Position numbers and translations under genes: made by a program. The notes below the pieces were generated by a model. That model was not told the DNA's origin and ran no database searches. It was given only the letters and a program-made list of their open reading frames with translations. DNA of 64,000 nucleotides from Burkholderiaceae bacterium (GTDB lineage Bacteria; Pseudomonadota; Gammaproteobacteria; Burkholderiales; Burkholderiaceae_A): assembly GCA_004214155.1 (NCBI GenBank), contig SGYQ01000001.1, positions 152,540-216,539 on the forward strand, read 5' to 3'. The stretch's first letter is position 1; each line of letters begins with the position of its first letter. Of this stretch, positions 48,108-57,833 are shown one piece after another.

Positions 48108-49010
48108 ATGAAAAAAATCACTGGGAGTATAGTTGCTATTGTCACTCCAATGCATAAAGATTGTAGTTTGGATACAGGCTCATTAAATGAATTAATTGAA
48201 TGGCACATAAGAGCAGGAACAGATGGCATTGTAGTTGTTGGGACAACTGGAGAGTCTCCAACAGTCGATTTTGATGAGCATATTGAATTAATTAAAGTTG
48301 CTTCGGAGATTATAGATGGGCGAGTTACAGTTCTAGCGGGAACGGGTGCTAACTCAACCGAAGAGGCAATTTCTTTAACTAAAGAGGCTGAACTCATCGG
48401 AGTGGACGCTTGTTTACAAGTTACGCCCTATTATAACAAGCCTAGCCAAAGAGGGTTAATTGAGCATTTTTCCAAAATTGCGAATGCTACAAGGCTGCCG
48501 GTCATCCTTTATAACGTTCCAGGAAGGACTGTTGCTGATTTGAATAACGAATCTGTAAAGGAACTTTCCAAACATAAGAACATCTTTGGAATTAAGGACG
48601 CTACCGGGGATCTTAATAGGGGGCAGTGGCTCATCAAAGAGGTCGGAGATACTTTTAAAATATATAGCGGAGATGATCCCACAGCTGCAGCGCTTATGTT
48701 CTGTGGAGCAAATGGTAACATTTCGGTAACTGCAAATGTTTTCCCTAGGACGATGTCTCTGATGTGTAAAGCAGCAATTGGAGGAAATGTAGAGGAAGCA
48801 AATAGGTTAAATAAAATTCTTTTGCCGGTTCACAAGGCACTCTTTTCAGAATCTAACCCAGTCCCTGTTAAGTGGCTACTGTATAAAATAGGGTTAATAA
48901 ACTGGGGGATAAGGTCTCCTCTATGTGAGCCGTCTATAGAAACTCAAAATGTGTTGGAGAAAATGTTACCCTTGTTTGAAGAATTAGAAGCAGAATATAT
49001 GAAAAATTAA
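48108..49010 (+). CDS. dapA: 4-hydroxy-tetrahydrodipicolinate synthase
   Basis: DapA condenses pyruvate with aspartate semialdehyde, the first lysine-specific step. The 300-residue TIM barrel has GTTGESPTVDFDEH, the catalytic tyrosine in VTPYYNKPSQRG, VILYNVPGRT and the Schiff-base lysine in FGIKDATGD. It lies between trpS and bamC. dapA-bamC (dapX/nlpB) is a conserved pair. Confidence 0.97.
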   Translation: MKKITGSIVAIVTPMHKDCSLDTGSLNELIEWHIRAGTDGIVVVGTTGESPTVDFDEHIELIKVASEIIDGRVTVLAGTGANSTEEAISLTKEAELIGVDACLQVTPYYNKPSQRGLIEHFSKIANATRLPVILYNVPGRTVADLNNESVKELSKHKNIFGIKDATGDLNRGQWLIKEVGDTFKIYSGDDPTAAALMFCGANGNISVTANVFPRTMSLMCKAAIGGNVEEANRLNKILLPVHKALFSESNPVPVKWLLYKIGLINWGIRSPLCEPSIETQNVLEKMLPLFEELEAEYMKN

Positions 49011-49022
49011 GGAGTAAGGGAA

Positions 49023-50150
49023 GTGTTTGTTATGAGTAGGTCATGGCGTTTTAAAAGAATTTACCAATTTCTGAGTTTGATCCTATTATTGGTAATTTTT
49101 GCTGGATGCTCTCTTTTTGGTGAAAAAAATGTTTCGGATCGAACTTTAATTAGTGGATCACCTAATAAGGCTCTGGAAATGCCACCAGACTTAATAACGC
49201 CCGCTGTGAACAAGGAATATAGCTTACCTGCCTCAGGTGAGGCCAGATTATCGGATTTTAACGATCTTGACAGCCGTAAGTTTCCTAGTGAAAATTCAAG
49301 CCTTTTACCCATAGAAACAGAGGCTTATTTTATCAATTACGGTGGATTCAAGGTTCTGCTAGTGGAAAGAAGTCCTGAGGAGATTTGGGGTTTGTTGAAG
49401 AGTTTTTGGATACAAAATGGATTCAAAATTGAAAAGGAAATACCTGAGGTAGGCTTTATCGAAACTGATTGGTTGGAAAGTAGAGAAAAGATCTCGGACG
49501 GCTTAATTCAAAATACACTGGGAAAAATTTTTGGGGGCCTTTACGACACTGGGGAAAGAAATAAATTTCGCATGAGAGTTGAAAGGACAAAAGCTGGTTT
49601 TTCAGAGATTTCTGTTGTTCATAAAGGATTGATGCAAGTTGCGTCTGATGATAGATTTGATCCATCGATAGTATGGGCAAACAGAAATTCAGACCAGCAG
49701 TTAGAAGAATTATACCTCAGGCGTATTATTAATTTTGTGTCTGGAAAAGAGGGTCGGAATAGCAATTCTATTGACATTGTTAAAAAATCTACATCTATTT
49801 TGAAAGGGGATGATGATAACAACTTTGTCGAATTAGCGCTAAACTTTAATGAAGCATGGAAATCAATAGGGCTTATTTTAGATCGACTCGGCTTTGAAGT
49901 TGAGGAGCGTTTAAGAGAGCAGGGAACATACCTGGTTCGCTACAAAAAACTCGATCAGGGAGGAAGAGAGAAAGGGTTTTTTGCAAAAATATTTTCCTCA
50001 GGTAAGGAGCAGTTAGACATGAACCTTTACAGAATTGAAATTAAAAACACTGGCAATCTTTCACAAGTTTTTGTATCTGACCATGAAACCAGTGAGCGTA
50101 CAAAGAGTAGTCAAAATATTTTGGCGGTAATTTATGAACAGTTGAATTAG
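49023..50150 (+). CDS. bamC: outer membrane assembly lipoprotein BamC
   Basis: BamC is an accessory lipoprotein of the beta-barrel assembly machine. The N-terminus has a lipoprotein signal with hydrophobic LILLLVIFAGC, giving a lipid-modified Cys. It is followed by the family's unstructured segment with LEMPPDLITP, then two helix-grip domains (about 95-210 and 265-375). 375 residues. The start is GTG 49023 or ATG 49032; GGAG (49011-49014) favours the first. The stop overlaps the next gene's GTG by one base. Confidence 0.9.
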   Translation: MFVMSRSWRFKRIYQFLSLILLLVIFAGCSLFGEKNVSDRTLISGSPNKALEMPPDLITPAVNKEYSLPASGEARLSDFNDLDSRKFPSENSSLLPIETEAYFINYGGFKVLLVERSPEEIWGLLKSFWIQNGFKIEKEIPEVGFIETDWLESREKISDGLIQNTLGKIFGGLYDTGERNKFRMRVERTKAGFSEISVVHKGLMQVASDDRFDPSIVWANRNSDQQLEELYLRRIINFVSGKEGRNSNSIDIVKKSTSILKGDDDNNFVELALNFNEAWKSIGLILDRLGFEVEERLREQGTYLVRYKKLDQGGREKGFFAKIFSSGKEQLDMNLYRIEIKNTGNLSQVFVSDHETSERTKSSQNILAVIYEQLN

Positions 50151-50926
50151 TGAGATTCTGTTGTCTAGCAAGTGGTAGCGAGGGTAATTGCACTCTGGTA
50201 GAGTCCTCCGAGGAAGGGGAAACCCTGCGTATTCTAGTTGATTGCGGTTTAAGTTTTTCTCTTTTAAAGCGGAAACTTCTAAATCGTGGCATGCTACCTG
50301 AAGAAATTCATGGCGTATTTATTACGCATGAGCATGCTGATCATTGCAAAGGAATTGTCCCGCTAGTAAAGTTTTTGGAAGTCCCAGTTTTCATGACTTA
50401 TGGAACCTATTTGGCAAATAAAGAGATACGGAAAAATTTGAAACCTATCTTTTTGTCACCTCATGAGAAGGTTTTATTTAAAGGACTAGGGATAAATCCT
50501 TTTCCTGTACCACATGATGCAAGAGAGTCTATTGCTTTAACAGTCGAAAGTAATAGTTTTAAGATTGGTATCTTAACAGATGTAGGTGTGATAACTAAAA
50601 CCATAAGGGATGAGTTAGAAGACGTTGATGCATTAATTTTAGAGTTTAACTATGAAGATGACTTATTGAGTAGATCAAAGTATCCTGAGGGACTTAAAAG
50701 GAGGATTTCATCCAAGTATGGCCACTTATCAAATTCGTCCGCTATGAGATTTGCAAAAGATTTTTTGCAGAGAGAGAGGAAAGTGTTGGTCGCTGCTCAT
50801 CTGAGTAGTAGCAATAATTCTCATAATTATGTTACTGCTTTACTGGAACAACTATGTTGCGAAAAGAAAACTGAATCATTCATTGCAGATCAAGATAATG
50901 GAACTCCCTGGATTAATTTGGATTAG
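50150..50926 (+). CDS. metallo-beta-lactamase-fold hydrolase (YycJ/WalJ-like)
   Basis: A 258-residue MBL-fold protein with RFCCLASGSEGNCTLVE at the start and the metal motif THEHADHCKG. It has PVPHDARES later and AAHLSSSNNSH near the end, the pattern of the YycJ/WalJ group, thought to be DNA-directed nucleases. The exact substrate is not established. It starts at GTG 50150 within the bamC stop and runs 14 bases into the converging membrane-protein gene. Confidence 0.88.
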   Translation: MRFCCLASGSEGNCTLVESSEEGETLRILVDCGLSFSLLKRKLLNRGMLPEEIHGVFITHEHADHCKGIVPLVKFLEVPVFMTYGTYLANKEIRKNLKPIFLSPHEKVLFKGLGINPFPVPHDARESIALTVESNSFKIGILTDVGVITKTIRDELEDVDALILEFNYEDDLLSRSKYPEGLKRRISSKYGHLSNSSAMRFAKDFLQRERKVLVAAHLSSSNNSHNYVTALLEQLCCEKKTESFIADQDNGTPWINLD

Positions 50927-51722
50927 TGTTGCTATGTTTTGCTACGAGATCGGAAAAAATTGTTTTGGTGCTTGCATAATATGAGCAATGTGCAACACTC
51001 ATTATTAATAGACTGATCGGGAGAAATAGGACGAATAGGGATCCGCGGTCAATCTTAAATAAACTAATTAGCAGTGCTATGAAAATAGAGATGCTAAGCA
51101 TGACCATTACCCATGTTAACAAGTATGTTAAAAAACTTTTCCAATTTAAGAGGACTGCGAAAAATGAGTAAAACATGGCCTTAATTGAATTCAAATTACC
51201 CCATACAACAAGTTGGGGAGCAAACCAGAAGATCATTTGAATGGGAATATAAAGTATTAACACAGTTATTATTTTAATGTTAAAGAAGTTTTCGCTTTGC
51301 GTTCCACTCTTAATTTGTAAGTCTGGATTATTGACTAGGTCAATAATCGACTTATCGTTTAAGAGCATAATTAAAATAAATATTAAAAAGAGAGAACCAC
51401 AGTAATAAAATCCCAAAAGTATAAGATCAAATTTCTTTGAACCGGTGAAGCCAGAAATAATTATTCTCGGTGGTACCACCTGATTCTGGTCTACGGCTTT
51501 GGCCAAACATATAAAGCCGAAAGCTATCCCTGGAGAGATGACTAACGATACTATTAGTCCCACAATGGGAATTAGGCCAAATAAAAACATGGCGGTCCAG
51601 TATGCTAGCAAAGTTAGAATCCAGACTAATGGTTGTTTTTTAAAAATATCATAACCATGTAACAACCAGTCTCTTCCTTCAAATATAGCTACAACATTAG
51701 GCTGGATTTTATTCATTTCCAT
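50913..51722 (-). CDS. BPSS1780-like integral membrane protein of unknown function
   Basis: The 269-residue protein has about six membrane helices, including LVWILTLLAYWTAMFLFGL and GLIVSLVISPGIAFGFICLA. This layout matches the BPSS1780 family of Burkholderiales, which has no known role. It overlaps the end of thrB by 14 bases and shares its direction, so they are probably co-transcribed. Starts at 51722 or 51716 are both possible. Conserved pairing with thrB supports the Burkholderiales relationship. Confidence 0.78.
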   Translation of the reverse strand: MEMNKIQPNVVAIFEGRDWLLHGYDIFKKQPLVWILTLLAYWTAMFLFGLIPIVGLIVSLVISPGIAFGFICLAKAVDQNQVVPPRIIISGFTGSKKFDLILLGFYYCGSLFLIFILIMLLNDKSIIDLVNNPDLQIKSGTQSENFFNIKIITVLILYIPIQMIFWFAPQLVVWGNLNSIKAMFYSFFAVLLNWKSFLTYLLTWVMVMLSISIFIALLISLFKIDRGSLFVLFLPISLLIMSVAHCSYYASTKTIFSDLVAKHSNTNPN

Positions 51723-52722
51723 AGTTTGTCTCGCCTCTTCTCTTTTTTAATATTATTTCGAATTGCTCTGGGTTTTTTGGGCTTAGTAAAGATGCCTCTC
51801 TCGGTTGATGCCAGTCGCAAAGTCTAGAGATCCAAAATCGTAAGGCTGCTCCTCTCAGCATCATCGGCAGAGCTTTCTTTTCCTCGGGAATTAGTTGTCT
51901 GATGCTTTCATAGCCACTTACCATTTTATCAAAGTAATTTTTTTTGAAGCTTCCAAAAGTTACGTCGTCTGTCGATATGGCCCAATCATTTAGCGTCACA
52001 GCTAGGTCATAGCAAAGTACATCAGTTCCGGCAAAATAAAAATCTATTAACCCACTTAGCTGATACTTTTTTGGTGACTGTTGTTTGTCTGTTGTATCTT
52101 TTTGCGCAAAATCTTTGCGGAAAAGGACATTGTCTTTAAAAAGGTCCCCGTGAACCATTGCTGTAGGTAATATTTTAAATGTGTTTGATTCTCTAAAGAC
52201 GGTCTGTTTTTCAATCTCAGAGGAAAGTAATTTCTTTTGGTCCTCAGACATGAACTGCAGAATCTGCGATGATGTGGTTTTACACCATTCAAAACCTCGA
52301 CAATTAGGTTTTACATTCTGAAAATCGGTTGCATCTAAATGTATCTGAGCCAAAGCCTGACCTACCTGGTAACAATTTTCAGACGTAGGTCTTTCAATGG
52401 TGATTCCCTCCAGAGCGGTCACTAGTGTTGCTGGCTTCCCCTTGAATGTTCTTATCACTTGATCAGAACTGCTAATGATTGGCATGGGACAGAGTGTTTT
52501 TCTGCTTGATAAAAAAAGCATAAATTCAAGATAGAATTGCGCTTCGTTTAAGGATAGCTTCTCAAAAATCGTTAAAACATATTTTCCGCTGGACATAAAA
52601 ATAAAATAGTTTGTATTTTCAATACCTGCCTTAATGCCTTCAAACCCTAGCAAATTACCTAATTTGTAGTTTTTTAGAAAATCTTCGAGTTCAGAGTGCG
52701 AAATTTTTGAAAATACGGCCAT
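51709..52722 (-). CDS. thrB: homoserine kinase (APH-type)
   Basis: This ThrB phosphorylates homoserine for threonine synthesis but belongs to the aminoglycoside-phosphotransferase fold, unlike the GHMP-type enzyme of E. coli. MAVFSKISHSELEDFLKNY at the N-terminus, the catalytic loop MVHGDLFKDNVLF and the metal aspartate in GLIDFYFAGTD identify it. ATG 52722 was chosen from homology; in-frame codons extend upstream to overlap alaS. 337 residues. It is divergent from alaS, with 50 bases between the starts. Confidence 0.93.
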   Translation of the reverse strand: MAVFSKISHSELEDFLKNYKLGNLLGFEGIKAGIENTNYFIFMSSGKYVLTIFEKLSLNEAQFYLEFMLFLSSRKTLCPMPIISSSDQVIRTFKGKPATLVTALEGITIERPTSENCYQVGQALAQIHLDATDFQNVKPNCRGFEWCKTTSSQILQFMSEDQKKLLSSEIEKQTVFRESNTFKILPTAMVHGDLFKDNVLFRKDFAQKDTTDKQQSPKKYQLSGLIDFYFAGTDVLCYDLAVTLNDWAISTDDVTFGSFKKNYFDKMVSGYESIRQLIPEEKKALPMMLRGAALRFWISRLCDWHQPREASLLSPKNPEQFEIILKKRRGETNYGNE

Positions 52723-52772
52723 AATAAAGTATTGTCTTGTTTGCTTTGAGTTTATTGTAAATCGAGAAACTA

Positions 52773-55412
52773 ATGGAAAAAAGTGTGGAAAAAATGACAT
52801 CTCACCAGATAAAAAACTTGTTTTTAAAGTTTTTCGTTGAAAAAGGTCACCTTCATATTCCGAGCGCTGCGTTGGTTCCGGAAAACGATAAGACCTTACT
52901 TTTCACGAACAGCGGAATGGTTCAGTTCAAAGAGGAGTTTCTAGGGGTTAGATCACCCCCTAACTCCAAGGTTGTAACTTGTCAGAATTGTTTAAGGGCG
53001 GGAGGTAAGCATAACGATCTGGAGAATGTTGGGTATACCGCACGACATCACACTTTTTTTCAAATGTTAGGAAATTTTTCATTCGGTGATTACTTCAAAG
53101 ATACGGCAATTACCCTGGCATGGGAGCTTCTGACAGATATTTATAGATTAGATCCAAAAAGGTTAATTGTGACTGTCTATGATGATGATGAAGAAACTTA
53201 CAGAATTTGGAGGAGCAAGATAGGTATATCGGATTCACGAATTTTGAAAATCGGAGATAATAAAGGCGGTCGTTACTCAAGCGACAATTTCTGGCAGATG
53301 GCGGATACGGGACCTTGTGGTCCTTGCACAGAGATTTTTTTTGATTATGGTCCTTCCATTAAAGGTGATCTACCGGGAACTACAAATGAGGGAGATAGAT
53401 TTGTAGAAATTTGGAACCTGGTGTTTATGCAATTTTACAAAGACAAGAAAGGGAGAATCTCGAAACTACCTAACCAGTGTGTGGATACGGGCATGGGATT
53501 GGAAAGAATTTCTTCAGTGCTTCAGGGAGTTACGGACAACTATCAAACCGACACCTTTTTTCATTTGATGTCTGGCGCGGCAAAATTATTGAAAGTAGAG
53601 GAGCTGAATACTATTTCATTAAAAGTAATATCAGACCACATAAGATCGATTTTTCACTTGTTACGTGAAGGAGTCAACCCGGGTAATGAGGGTAGGGGTT
53701 ATGTGCTTAGAAGAATCATTCGAAGGGCAGTCAGATACGCATATAAGTGTGAGGTTAGAGATTTATTTTTGGCAGATATGGTTGATATATATCTTAAAGA
53801 TTTACCTGAGAAAATCAGCGTGGAAGAGATAAACACTATTAAATCAAAAATAAGTGCTGAGGAGGAAAAATTCAGCGCAACTTTTTTCCGTGGTATGGAG
53901 ATTCTCTCACATCGGATTAAATTAACTGACTATAAAGTTTTGAGTGGGGCAACTGCCTTTCTTCTTTACGATACATATGGTTTTCCAATTGATCTTACTG
54001 TTGATATTTGTAAAGAGAAAAAAATGAAAGTTAATATCGAAGAATTTAATATGTTAATGAAAGAACAGAAAGAACGTTCCAAAGATACAAATCAATTTCA
54101 GCAGGCGATTCAAGTGAATGAGCCAAATTTACAGACTGAATTTGTTGGTTATAACCGGTCTTCTGTTGATTCAGAAGTGTTAGGCATATTTAAAGATGAT
54201 GAAAAAATAGCAGAACTCAAAGAAGGAGAAAGAGCATATTTGGTTTTGGATAAATCTTGTTTCTATGCAGAATCCGGAGGGCAAATTGGTGATACTGGAA
54301 TAATCACTTCCCCCTCAGCACAGGTGTCAGTCCTTGATACAAAAAAATTTAATAGAATGTTTTTGCATGATTGTGTTGTGGAGAAAGGTACACTGAAGAC
54401 AGAGCAAAGTGTCTCAGCGCATATAGATAAGCTAAAAAGGGAGATGGTGATGTGCAATCATTCTGCAACTCACCTTCTGCACTTTGCTCTGAGACAAGTT
54501 TTAGGTAATCACGTTGTACAGAAAGGATCTCTTGTTACCGAAGAGAGAACTAGGTTCGATTTTTCACACGAATCCAAAATTGATGCAGCAGATATCACTT
54601 CTATAGAGAATGTTGTAAATGAGATAGTTAAAAATAACACCATGACCGAGATTAAAAATATGGAGTATTCCGAAGCTGTTGATTATGGTGCCGTAGCTCT
54701 TTTTGGAGAAAAATATGGGGACCGTGTAAGAGTGTTGGAAATCGGACCGTCTATTGAGTTATGCGGGGGTACCCATGTATCTCGAACGGGCGATATCGGA
54801 TTTTTCAAAATTATCTCGGAAGGAAGTGTTTCAAGTGGCGTTAGAAGAATAGAGGCTGTTTCCGGAAAATCTGCAGAGGAATATGTTAGGACGTTAGAGA
54901 GGACTCTTCGTGAGACTTCTGAAGTACTAAAAGTACCACATCATAAAATTCTCGATAAAGTTAAGCAGTTAGATTATGAATTAATGCAGAGAGCAAAAGA
55001 AATTAAGTTGCTCAAATCTTACCAAATCAAAAAACAGAAATTATCGATAATCGAAACTCTCGAACGGATGGAAGATCCAAAAATATTGACACTGGCTGTC
55101 AATTCGGCAGATGTTTCTGATTTAAGGGAAATTACCGACGAGATAAAATCAAGGTTTAAAAAGTTTGCCGTTGTTTTAGGTACTAGTAGTCCCGGAAAAG
55201 TATTGTTGGTTTCAAGGGTATCGAAAACGTTGGTTGATATCGTATCAGCAAAAGAGGCTTTGGATTTGTCAGCTGGAATCATCGGTGGGAAAGGTGGAGG
55301 AAGAGCAGATTTTGCTCAGGCTGGTGGAAGTGTTATTGAGAATATAGACTTAGCCTTTAAGGAAGCGGAACAATATTTTTCTCAAAAACTAGGGAGGATT
55401 TATGAAAAATGA
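52773..55412 (+). CDS. alaS: alanyl-tRNA synthetase
   Basis: AlaS charges tRNA-Ala and edits mis-charged Ser and Gly. The class II core has FTNSGMVQFKEEFLG and FFQMLGNFSFGDYF. The editing domain has the zinc histidines in NHSATHLLH and CGGTHVSRTGDIG. The C-terminal C-Ala domain ends GGKGGGRADFAQAGG. 879 residues. The start is ATG 52773 or, closer to the usual N-terminus, ATG 52794 (MTSHQIKN); the sequence does not decide. The gene overlaps the next by 11 bases. Confidence 0.96.
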   Translation: MEKSVEKMTSHQIKNLFLKFFVEKGHLHIPSAALVPENDKTLLFTNSGMVQFKEEFLGVRSPPNSKVVTCQNCLRAGGKHNDLENVGYTARHHTFFQMLGNFSFGDYFKDTAITLAWELLTDIYRLDPKRLIVTVYDDDEETYRIWRSKIGISDSRILKIGDNKGGRYSSDNFWQMADTGPCGPCTEIFFDYGPSIKGDLPGTTNEGDRFVEIWNLVFMQFYKDKKGRISKLPNQCVDTGMGLERISSVLQGVTDNYQTDTFFHLMSGAAKLLKVEELNTISLKVISDHIRSIFHLLREGVNPGNEGRGYVLRRIIRRAVRYAYKCEVRDLFLADMVDIYLKDLPEKISVEEINTIKSKISAEEEKFSATFFRGMEILSHRIKLTDYKVLSGATAFLLYDTYGFPIDLTVDICKEKKMKVNIEEFNMLMKEQKERSKDTNQFQQAIQVNEPNLQTEFVGYNRSSVDSEVLGIFKDDEKIAELKEGERAYLVLDKSCFYAESGGQIGDTGIITSPSAQVSVLDTKKFNRMFLHDCVVEKGTLKTEQSVSAHIDKLKREMVMCNHSATHLLHFALRQVLGNHVVQKGSLVTEERTRFDFSHESKIDAADITSIENVVNEIVKNNTMTEIKNMEYSEAVDYGAVALFGEKYGDRVRVLEIGPSIELCGGTHVSRTGDIGFFKIISEGSVSSGVRRIEAVSGKSAEEYVRTLERTLRETSEVLKVPHHKILDKVKQLDYELMQRAKEIKLLKSYQIKKQKLSIIETLERMEDPKILTLAVNSADVSDLREITDEIKSRFKKFAVVLGTSSPGKVLLVSRVSKTLVDIVSAKEALDLSAGIIGGKGGGRADFAQAGGSVIENIDLAFKEAEQYFSQKLGRIYEK

Positions 55413-55638
55413 GGAAGGAACTCACGAGCTAGATTTGAGTGGGTTAAACTGTCCACTTCCTGTTTTAAAAACAAAAAAAAAGTTATCTTCGATGGATACG
55501 GGTGAAAGATTGTTTGTTGTTTGCACCGACCAAGGTTCATTCGATGACTTTAAATATTTCTGTGATCATTCAGGTAATAAGTTAGTGTCAAGAGAAAGAG
55601 CAGAAGATAAAATTTTTTTTCTTATTGAGCGGAAATAG
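55402..55638 (+). CDS. TusA/SirA-family sulfurtransferase-like protein
   Basis: A 78-residue protein with the TusA-type active-site cysteine Cys17 in LNCPLPVLKTKK, preceded by LDLSG. Such proteins pass persulfide sulfur to tRNA thiolation or other pathways. The second half (VVCTDQGSFDDFKYFC) resembles the YedF/TusA fold. It follows alaS with an 11-base overlap, the same alaS-tusA-like arrangement found in other betaproteobacteria. It is convergent with the next gene, 1 base apart. Confidence 0.87.
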   Translation: MKNEEGTHELDLSGLNCPLPVLKTKKKLSSMDTGERLFVVCTDQGSFDDFKYFCDHSGNKLVSRERAEDKIFFLIERK

Positions 55639-55639
55639 C

Positions 55640-56683
55640 TCACTTGTTTATATCTGCTGCAATAGTGAAGGCATCTGAAAAAAAGTTTTTTTCTCCTAAA
55701 TTCAGTTTTTTCGTTAAATCATCAAACGCTGCATTAACCATCAAAGGAGAGCCGCAGGCGTAAACATTGTAACCTACCAAAGAGTTGTGATCCTCCATTA
55801 GGGCGTGATGGACAAACCCGGTTCTTCCTTTCCAGTTATCTTCAACAGAAGCTTCACTTACCACTGGAATGTATGTAAATTTTGTAATTTTTTTAGACCA
55901 ACTTTCGATATTTTGAGACAAATATAAATCCTTAGGCTTCCTGACGCCCCAATAAAGAAAAATATTATACTGTAAATTCTCTAGAGCAAGATTTTCAATT
56001 ATTGCTTTGATCGGTCCTATTCCTGTTCCACTGGCTAGGAAGATAATATTTTTATCGCTATTTTTTCTAAAATAAAAGGTTCCTAAAGGTCCTTCAAGCC
56101 TAAGTATTTTTTTTTCTTTAATCTCGACTTTACTTTCACTCTTAAATCCGAAAATAGAGTCTGTAAACAGTCCTCCAGGGTTGTGTTTAACGTGAAGTTC
56201 AATTAAGTTATCTTCTCGAGGAGCATTTGCCATAGAGTAGCTTCTTCGCTTATCTCCTTCCAAAAGAATATCGATATACTGTCCCGGTAAAAAAGAAAAT
56301 TTTTGGTTTGCCGGAAGTTTTAAATAAATTATTGCGATATCATCCGTCACCTTCTTGACATTCTCAACTCTACACGGCAGTTTCTTTGGCTGATATTCCT
56401 TTGCGACGGATAACAAATTAGCTGTTATCGCCACATCCGTGATTGGTTTTGCTGTGCATAAAAGTATTGACTGTGTCTTTTTTTCAAATTCAGAAAGCGC
56501 TCTTTTCTGATACGTGCCATAATCGACTTCCCCTGCAGTGATCTTTGCTTTACACGAACCACATGCACCGTCTTTGCACCCGTAAGGTACAACTAAACCA
56601 TTTTTTAGGGCAGCCGACAGAATCGTCTCTTCGTCATTGACTTGAAAGCTGACGTTGCCAGGATTTATCGTTACTGTTTTCAT
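55640..56683 (-). CDS. 2Fe-2S flavin reductase, CDP-6-deoxy-delta-3,4-glucoseen reductase-like
   Basis: The 347-residue protein is a ferredoxin fused to a ferredoxin-NADP-reductase module. The N-terminal plant-type 2Fe-2S cluster has YGCKDGACGSCKAKITAG plus a distal cysteine in ILLCTAKP. The FAD-binding region has RRSYSMANAP and the NAD(P) region has ASGTGIGPIKAIIENL. It matches the betaproteobacterial housekeeping gene annotated as CDP-6-deoxyglucoseen reductase, though deoxysugar synthesis genes are absent here and the true electron acceptor is unknown. It lies 4 bases after lptG. Confidence 0.88.
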   Translation of the reverse strand: MKTVTINPGNVSFQVNDEETILSAALKNGLVVPYGCKDGACGSCKAKITAGEVDYGTYQKRALSEFEKKTQSILLCTAKPITDVAITANLLSVAKEYQPKKLPCRVENVKKVTDDIAIIYLKLPANQKFSFLPGQYIDILLEGDKRRSYSMANAPREDNLIELHVKHNPGGLFTDSIFGFKSESKVEIKEKKILRLEGPLGTFYFRKNSDKNIIFLASGTGIGPIKAIIENLALENLQYNIFLYWGVRKPKDLYLSQNIESWSKKITKFTYIPVVSEASVEDNWKGRTGFVHHALMEDHNSLVGYNVYACGSPLMVNAAFDDLTKKLNLGEKNFFSDAFTIAADINK

Positions 56684-56687
56684 GGCG

Positions 56688-57833
56688 TTATTTTAACAAA
56701 GCAAATCGTTGTGATTGAACTAATAATAACAACCCTATAATAAGAGCGGAAATTGGTGGGAAAAAAGCTATCATCGAGGGGGGCCAGGTATTGATCACTC
56801 CCAAATGCGAAACGAGACCATTCAATAGATGGAAAAATATCCCGAAGAGCACTCCTACAAATATTTTAATTCCTATATTTCCTCCTCTTGTTTGAATAAA
56901 GGCAGCTGGTGTGGCTATTAGTAGCATAATCCAGATAAGCAATGGGTACACTACCCGCTTCCAAAAAAGAATTTCGTATGAGTTTGCATCTTGATTGCTG
57001 TCCTCTAAGTATGCTGCGTAACTCCTTAATTCTCTTGCTGACATCTTTTCTGGTTTTATTGTTAAAGCATTAAAAGTACTCTCAGAAATATTTGTCGAAA
57101 GTATGACGTTGTCAAATTGTTTTTCTGTTATGGATGTTGGCTCCGACATATCAAGAACGGTGGGCTCTGCCAAACTCCAACTGTAAAAGAAAACCCCATC
57201 ATCAGCCATATTGTTTTTTTGAAAAAGCCCAGTTTTGGCCGTGATTTTCCTTATTAGTTTGTTTTGCTTGTCAAATTCGTAAATTAAAACAGAGGAAAGC
57301 TTTCTGTCAAAATCAATTCGCCCTATATTTATAATCCGTTCGTTAGTATCGTTTTCTATTTTTTCATAATCTAAAACATCTCTAATCCAATACCCAGTTT
57401 GAAGTTCTATTGTTTGGTTTAGGACGCCGCCAGAGTTAATTTTATTAAGTTTATTAATGAAGTGCGGCATAATAATTTCAGACAAAAAAATTGTTAGTAT
57501 GACGATGGGGATTCCTCCCGTGAAGACCACTTTTACAAAATGGCGAGTGGAAAACCCACTTCCGAAAAAGACGACAAACTCAGAATTTGCTGCTAGGGAA
57601 GCAAAGCACCACAAGCTACCAACAAGTGTGGCAATTGGGACAATATCGTAAATGATACTTGGAGCATTAAGGATTTGCGAATAAAAGATTTTTTCTAAGT
57701 TTATCTCATAAGTATTTAGGTTTTCTAGTTCAGCTATGAAGGAAAAAAAAGAGAAGAGGACAGTAAATCCAAATGTAATGATAAAAATTTTTCTTAACAA
57801 ATCGGATACAAGGTATTTAGTTATTAATGTCAT
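56688..57833 (-). CDS. lptG: LPS export permease LptG
   Basis: LptG with LptF and LptB2 extracts lipopolysaccharide from the inner membrane and pushes it along the Lpt bridge. Six helices are arranged as three at each end, around a periplasmic beta-jellyroll (about 105-260). The family start is MTLITKYLVSDLLRKIF, so ATG 57833 is chosen over an upstream in-frame start that would extend it by 36 residues into lptF. 381 residues. It overlaps lptF by 4 bases. Confidence 0.93.
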   Translation of the reverse strand: MTLITKYLVSDLLRKIFIITFGFTVLFSFFSFIAELENLNTYEINLEKIFYSQILNAPSIIYDIVPIATLVGSLWCFASLAANSEFVVFFGSGFSTRHFVKVVFTGGIPIVILTIFLSEIIMPHFINKLNKINSGGVLNQTIELQTGYWIRDVLDYEKIENDTNERIINIGRIDFDRKLSSVLIYEFDKQNKLIRKITAKTGLFQKNNMADDGVFFYSWSLAEPTVLDMSEPTSITEKQFDNVILSTNISESTFNALTIKPEKMSARELRSYAAYLEDSNQDANSYEILFWKRVVYPLLIWIMLLIATPAAFIQTRGGNIGIKIFVGVLFGIFFHLLNGLVSHLGVINTWPPSMIAFFPPISALIIGLLLLVQSQRFALLK